NCBI GenBank assembly: GCA_034696485.1
Contig: JAQIWT010000336.1
Span: 1-23,022, forward strand
Origin: Isohypsibius dastychi
Taxonomy: Eukaryota > Tardigrada > Eutardigrada > Parachela > Isohypsibiidae
Length of the DNA stretch: 23,022 nucleotides
Direction of reading: 5' to 3'
Below the pieces are notes generated by a model, which was given only the letters and a program-made list of their open reading frames with translations, searched no databases and was not told the DNA's origin. Positions 18,797 to 23,022 of the stretch are shown one piece after another. The position numbers were made by a program, and so were the translations under genes. The first letter of the stretch is position 1. Each line of letters opens with the position of its first letter.

Positions 18797-20290
18797 CTCA
18801 AATCAGTTGACCAGTGCCTTCAGAAAGTCGGATTCGTACTGAAACCCTCGAAGTGTGTCTCGCTCTCGCTGGAAAATGGTTGTTCCACCGATCGGAAATT
18901 TATGCTGGGTAACGTGGAACTGTCTAACCTCAAAAATGCGCCCTTCAAATTTTTAGGAACTACCATCTTCGATTCCTACCAACGCCGCAACGCAGACGAT
19001 TTGATATCATCCAAGTTGTCTGAGCTTTTGGAATCAGTGGATAAACAGCATATTCGTGGTACGTACAAGTGCAAAATTTATGATCTTTTTGTCACACAGA
19101 GTATGCGGTTTCTTCTTACTGTCCACGACATCACGGACGCGGCAGTCATCCGCCTCGAAGAACTTTCCACCAGATTTTTGAAGAAGTGGTTGGGTAATCG
19201 GTCATTCCAAAGCCTCAACGTTGACTTCCTTTACCATCCCGATGGACTGAATTTCAAGTCATTCCGTCAAGTCTACCGTGAAGCGCGTGGAGCTTTAGTC
19301 ATTGACTGTACAATCAGCCGGGACCCCGGTGCCCAGGAAGCTGCAGCAACCATGTCGCCTGAAATCTCAGCCGATATCCACACTTCGTTGTTGGATAATC
19401 CGGAGCAGAGCAAAGTCAACCTCATCAACAATCTTCGCCGGAAAATTGGTCTCGAAATCCTTGTACAACGAGAAGCTTCCATTGCTGCCCTCACTCAACA
19501 AGGCCAATGGAAAACAGTGTTGACTAAAGCCCAAGCCGACTCTCATTTCCGGGCCCTGATAATGGATCTCCCCCAGAATCTCGCCAAATTTCTGATCTCG
19601 TCTTCCCTGAATATTGCACCTTCCAACAGCAACCTGAAACGCTGGGGTAGAGTAACTGATGACAGTTGCCGTCAGTGTTCGGTCAGTCCTTGCACTACTG
19701 CTCATATTCTTTCGCACTGCTTCCCATCTTTGAAAGGTCACCGCTATACGTGGCGGCATAATTCTGTCCTTCAGTCTATTTTCAGATTCCTGAAAAGAAC
19801 CTTTCCCCAACTCGAGGTCCGAGTCGATCTCCCCACACGCAGCTATGAAGCCAGTGATTCTGTCAGCACCATCCCAGATGACATCCTCCCAACATCAGCA
19901 AGACCAGATATCACCCTGATCGACCGGGTGGAAAAGAAGATCCTGATATTCGAACTTACGGTCCCTTTCGACACCAACTTCGAAGCAGCTGATAAAAGGA
20001 AAACGGAAAAGTACTCAACGGAACTTCTCGGGCCTTTCCAACAACTCGGATGGAGGATAAAGATCCTGAACGTGAATGTCGGCGCCATCAGCACAATACC
20101 ACGCTCGACCAAGGACGCATTTCACCAAACGGCCAAGTTCTTCAACCTTCCCCCTGTTAGACCGAATGATGTTCACTCAGCTTGCTTGACTCTAGGAAAG
20201 ATTTCTATCGCCTGCTCATATGTGATTTTCCGCGAACGCGACAATCCTCACTGGGAACCACCTGGTCCTAGTAATTTGTTAACAATTTAG
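18791..20290 (+). CDS. C-terminal part of a non-LTR retrotransposon polyprotein (R2-like: RT end, CCHC finger, restriction-like endonuclease)
   Basis: An unbroken 499-aa frame. Residues about 4-40 (LQKVGFVLKPSKC) are the part of a reverse transcriptase that follows the catalytic YxDD motif; the fingers, palm and YxDD themselves are absent. A CCHC finger lies at about 293-310 (CRQCSVSPC, then HILSHC). A PD-(D/E)xK nuclease of the R2 type follows: RPDITLID at about 371, FELTVPF with its acidic residue at about 388, and KRKTEKY at about 403-409. Elements with this C-terminal nuclease integrate by target-primed reverse transcription and are often 5' truncated, as here. The first six bases of the frame (ATG ATC) belong to the host transposon arm, so this ATG is accidental. 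The protein cannot reverse transcribe. The lack of stops suggests a fairly recent insertion. Confidence 0.85.
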   Translation: MILKSVDQCLQKVGFVLKPSKCVSLSLENGCSTDRKFMLGNVELSNLKNAPFKFLGTTIFDSYQRRNADDLISSKLSELLESVDKQHIRGTYKCKIYDLFVTQSMRFLLTVHDITDAAVIRLEELSTRFLKKWLGNRSFQSLNVDFLYHPDGLNFKSFRQVYREARGALVIDCTISRDPGAQEAAATMSPEISADIHTSLLDNPEQSKVNLINNLRRKIGLEILVQREASIAALTQQGQWKTVLTKAQADSHFRALIMDLPQNLAKFLISSSLNIAPSNSNLKRWGRVTDDSCRQCSVSPCTTAHILSHCFPSLKGHRYTWRHNSVLQSIFRFLKRTFPQLEVRVDLPTRSYEASDSVSTIPDDILPTSARPDITLIDRVEKKILIFELTVPFDTNFEAADKRKTEKYSTELLGPFQQLGWRIKILNVNVGAISTIPRSTKDAFHQTAKFFNLPPVRPNDVHSACLTLGKISIACSYVIFRERDNPHWEPPGPSNLLTI

Positions 20291-20594
20291 GCTGCCAGTG
20301 GTGTAGTGTGACCTCTGCCCCGATGATTTCCTGACCTGAGTCAAAGCCAATGTGTTTCCACCACCCGACAGCTCCATCGGAGGGTTCGTCAGAATAACCC
20401 TACATTGGATTAAGGTTGGGAATAGGGGAAAAGTCTAGCGACACCACATTTTGTTTTGTTTTTTTTTCTGCCCAAATTGACCTGCCGATGTTTTTCTTTG
20501 TGCTCTTTCAAGAGTTGGTATGAGTGAACTGTGAACGTAGTGGTCTTGCCTTTAGCTATATTAATGACCAATAAAGGTTTCTTCATCATCTTCA
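18797..20594 (+). mobile_element. 5'-truncated non-LTR retrotransposon inserted in the left inverted repeat
   Basis: The boundaries come from comparing the interrupted left arm with the uninterrupted right arm: the left arm breaks after GAAACATGATC (18796) and resumes with TCACTTTTAAATCG (20595). The insertion is 1798 bp. Its 3' end, after the ORF and about 300 bp of 3' UTR, has an AATAAA (20570-20575) and then a TTCATC-type tail (CTTCATCATCTTCA). I see no target-site duplication. Confidence 0.85.
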
Positions 20595-20865
20595 TCACTT
20601 TTAAATCGATCAAACCCTTTCTAGCAGTTCAAAAATTCTGAAAATACATATCATCCATTATCTGTACAACACATTGGAAAATATGGACAAACTGACCCAT
20701 ATTTTCTAAACTGAACTGCTGAAACCAGCAAACTATGTTTCTCGCCGGCATCATGTAAGGAGAAAAATCGTTTTTGGTTGCAAAATCAAGAATCACTCAG
20801 CAGCTAATAATTCCATCGTATCTGCTCGCACGTGAGACATGGTACTGTGTTTCAAGTTGACTGGA
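20595..20865 (+). repeat. Left terminal inverted repeat, inner part
   Basis: Continues the left arm after the retrotransposon. It is the reverse complement of 21527-21803, with shared blocks such as TTTAAATCGATCAAACCC, TCCTTACATGATGCC (as its complement) and CACGTGAGACATGGTACTGT. It ends at about 20865 with TTGACTGGA. Confidence 0.85.
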
Positions 20866-21140
20866 TTTTGCATTCAATAACGAGCTACATTGAAAAAAGT
20901 AACCATCATGTTTCTCGCTGGAGACTAACTCCGGCACAGAACATGACGGCGGCGCCTTTGAAAAGTCATGTTTCTCGCCGGGCCAAAACCATGCATCCGT
21001 TCCAGCAAATCAGAACTATCCAGTTTGAAACTAAAATAGGAAAACTGCACTCAGCGCTCTTCAAAATACTGTAAAACAATAACTGAGATTTTTGTATTGT
21101 GCGAATTTCAATTTCAAAAGGCCTTTTGTCGTGGCAGGGT

Positions 21141-21283
21141 TTTATTCCTTATTTCTTTGGAATATCTTCCAAGGCAAACAAGAAGTCCTTGCTCGTATCA
21201 CTCTCTTTGGACTTGTGGCGGATTCTTCGACCACCACGGCTACGCTGGCGACGGCGGCGGTAGAACTCAGCTCCACACAGACA
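21141..21283 (-). pseudogene. Possible captured 3' exon inside the transposon core
   Basis: On the minus strand an acceptor-like GGTGTATAG ends at 21284, followed by a 44-codon open frame (arginine-rich FYRRRRQRSRGGRRI, then SKDFLFALEDIPKK), a TAA stop at 21151-21149, and an AATAAA hexamer at 21146-21141. It has the look of a short host-gene 3' exon carried by the element. There is no upstream exon in the core and no recognised domain, so chance remains possible. Confidence 0.3.
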
Positions 21284-21324
21284 CTATACACCTTAATATA
21301 CCTTATTTATTTTAAATGTACGTA

Positions 21325-21483
21325 TGCATCGATGCATTTTTTTGAAAATTGAGCATGCATCTGATGCATGATTTTTTTGGAATTTTGAGCATGCATCTGA
21401 TGCACGATTTGTTTTTCGTCCAATCGACCCTTGCATCAGATGCATTTTTTTGAGACTTAGTTTTTGACCTTGCATCTGATGCA
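21325..21483. repeat. Five spaced TGCATC-GATGCA palindromes
   Basis: Palindromes of 12-13 bp at 21325-21336 (TGCATCGATGCA), 21356-21368, 21392-21404, 21432-21444 and 21471-21483 (TGCATCTGATGCA or TGCATCAGATGCA), spaced 31-40 bp. The second and third units share a longer repeat with a T-run and TTGAGCA. They lie next to the right inner boundary of the element core. Confidence 0.85.
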
Positions 21484-21526
21484 TACCATGCATCAGTCCA
21501 TCCCGAAACTGGAATCGCCCCTGTAT

Positions 21527-21880
21527 TCCAGTCAACTTGAAACACAGTACCATGTCTCACGTGCGAGCAGATATGAAGGGATCATAAGCTGCTGAATGAT
21601 TCTTGCTTTTGCAACCAAAAACGATGTTTCTCCTTACATGATGCCGGCGGGAAACATAGTTTGATGCTTTCAGCTAATCCACTAAAAAAATATGGATCCG
21701 TTTGTTCATATTTTCCAATGTGTTGTACAGTACAGATAATGGATGATATGCATTTTCAGAATTTTTGAACAGCTAGAAAGGGTTTGATCGATTTAAAAGT
21801 GAGATCATGTTTCTCGCCGGATCATGGTTTTCGCCCGGCGGGAAACGTGATTCATTGCATCATGGAATCATGTTTCTGGC
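21527..21880 (-). repeat. Right terminal inverted repeat, uninterrupted
   Basis: The 354-bp partner of the left arm. Because it is not interrupted, it shows the original sequence at the retrotransposon insertion point (GATC followed by TCACTT on its minus strand). Confidence 0.85.
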
Positions 21881-22054
21881 CGGCTACAGGCGTATCCGCA
21901 AATCGGTCGTTGCTTACAATACACAGTGGGGGGGGGAGGGTCCATACGTCAATGTTTGTGCGTCTGTTGTTATTCTCTTGCTGATTTTGCGAGATTTTGC
22001 GACGCATCGCCATTCTGCGTTCATTCCTCTTCGAAATTCCTTCCTTTCTCAAAT

Positions 22055-23022
22055 ATGTCCTGTGTCAGTACATGTGCTGCTTCCGCTCAGTCTGATTTGC
22101 TTGACTTTGATCAGCTTATCAATCATTTTGATCCCAGTCCCGAAATTCCCGCGAATCCCTGGAAAAAAGCAGTTGATAGGGCAGCTCAGGTTGTTCTGTT
22201 GTACCAGCTGGATCTGCATTCCCCAATTCCAAAGATTCGAAAAGCTATTCGGGTTGCGTGCGACCAGAAATCGACTGAAATCCGAGGAAACCAAGAACCT
22301 GTTCTCAGTTCAACTGTGTTTATCAATGAGCAACGCCAGCCTTCAACTTATATCAAGAAGGTATTGGGTAGAGATCATCTGAAAAGCCTGCATGATTTGG
22401 CGCGCATAGTTGATAAGGTGAGCCATCATAAAGTGGTTATGATCAGTCCAAAAAACAGTTCATGGATGTCATATGATCTTCTGGATCTTTCTAGCTTGAT
22501 TCCGAGAATCATCCTGTTGAACAAGGCGAAAATGTTATCTCGCACGTGGAAAACGATTCCCACGAAGCCATGGACCTTGTCACCGGGGAACAACATGAGA
22601 TGAGTGTCAGTGACCAGTTTGCGTTACCGCTTTTGGAAGGTGATTTTGATGATGTGGCAGATCACAGTTTTCCCGAAAGGTGTGATTTGGGGAAATCGAG
22701 AATTAAATTCAGAAAAGTTTCTCTGGTGGTAGAATATTTGTTGTGTGCCACTTGTTTGCCCCATACTGATTTTTTTGCTGCCATTGTGTTTCAACACTGA
22801 ATCCATATTGTTAGATGTCTCGGGAAACGCGGCCAACATTGCGGAAAATTCAGCGGATGCCAGTCACGTGGCTGCCAACAACAGGTTATCTGGTAAGACG
22901 TTCAGAGTTCATCGGAATCGTGATCTGAAAGGATCGAATACCGCATACGAGCATTCCACGGTATTCCGTAGGACACCAAACGCAGCAGAATTCCGTAGGA
23001 CACCCACCAAATCAATCAGACT
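22055..23022 (+). CDS. Unknown protein, three exons seen, incomplete at the window end
   Basis: Exon 1 22055-22417, exon 2 22495-22639 and exon 3 from 22815 to the window edge. The introns are 77 bp (donor AAG/GTGAGC, acceptor TTTCTAG, phase 0) and 175 bp (donor GAAG/GTGATT, acceptor TTGTTAG, phase 1). The joined frame stays open for at least 238 codons. The N-terminus MSCVSTCAASAQSDLLDFDQ has no signal peptide. Residues about 30-120 look like a folded helical region (NPWKKAVDRAAQVVLLYQLD, IPKIRKAIRVACD, KSLHDLARIVDK). Exon 2 is acidic (LDSENHPVEQGENVISHVEN) and exon 3 is polar and basic with FRRTP twice. I recognise no family. It starts 175 bp from the right end of the transposon. A GTAAGA donor inside exon 3 (22893) could end that exon early. 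An alternative is an unspliced frame ending at 22603, which I consider less likely. Confidence 0.55.

Larger units (their letters stand above)
18719..21880. mobile_element. Non-autonomous transposon with ~350-bp terminal inverted repeats, interrupted by a retrotransposon
   Basis: The left arm (18719-18796 plus 20595-20865) is the reverse complement of the right arm (21527-21880). Both ends read GCCAGAAACATGAT inward. Without the 1798-bp insertion the element is about 1364 bp with a 661-bp core. No transposase is seen in it, so it is non-autonomous (a large MITE or a foldback element). Both arms and the core repeat short motifs of the GTTTCTCGCCGG type. I see no clear target-site duplication at the outer ends (left flank CAACAT, right flank CGGCTA), so superfamily assignment is open. 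Confidence 0.85.

Noticed and set aside
20832-21560. Two small proteins with identical starts (MRHGTVFQVDW) on opposite strands
   Set aside because: They are the same sequence read in the two inverted arms and diverge as soon as the arms end.
1-23022. Bacterial systems such as CRISPR, toxin-antitoxin or phage defence
   Set aside because: The introns, signal peptides and animal-type domains show eukaryotic DNA. No repeat-spacer array or operon structure is present.

Overview
The window looks like genomic DNA of a small-genome invertebrate animal. Genes are split by short GT-AG introns (mostly 56-314 bp), encode secreted, multi-cysteine and 7TM proteins typical of metazoans, and are interspersed with transposons. 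A tardigrade is my best guess, from the overall gene content and style, but nothing in the sequence proves it. There is no bacterial signature: no operons, no Shine-Dalgarno sites, no CRISPR array.

Layout. 1-7330 is a tandem cluster of chemoreceptor-like 7TM genes, all on the minus strand. It holds two intact three-exon copies (1512-2863 and 5594-6973), one frameshifted copy running off the left edge (1-821), and a 5'-end relic (about 4850-4912). Their upstream regions are also duplicated. A small GPI-type Ly6/three-finger gene (3868-4395, minus) sits between the copies. 7744-9779 (+) is an ABHD16-type serine lipase whose N-terminal exons could not be found. 9898-10936 is mostly noncoding and contains a segment bounded by C14 and G14 homopolymers. 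10937-11888 (+) is a secreted lipocalin. 12255-14188 (minus) is a secreted protein with 11 WAP domains, convergent with the lipocalin. 14189-16518 is intergenic, with a diverged ~138-bp tandem repeat, a tRNA-like pol III promoter and a perfect hairpin. 16519-17846 (minus) is a rhodopsin-class GPCR.

18719-21880 is a composite mobile element. A ~1.36-kb non-autonomous element with ~350-bp terminal inverted repeats has had its left arm split by a 1798-bp, 5'-truncated non-LTR retrotransposon with an R2-like C-terminus (CCHC plus PD-(D/E)xK endonuclease). The element's core carries five TGCATC-type palindromes, repeated GTTTCTCGCCGG-like motifs, and a possible captured 3' exon. 22055 to the right edge (+) is a three-exon gene of unknown function, incomplete at the window end.

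The genes do not form one pathway. The main themes are a local chemoreceptor expansion by tandem duplication with pseudogene formation, and nested transposition. All gene models were built by reading splice sites and phase by eye; no alignment or expression data were available.
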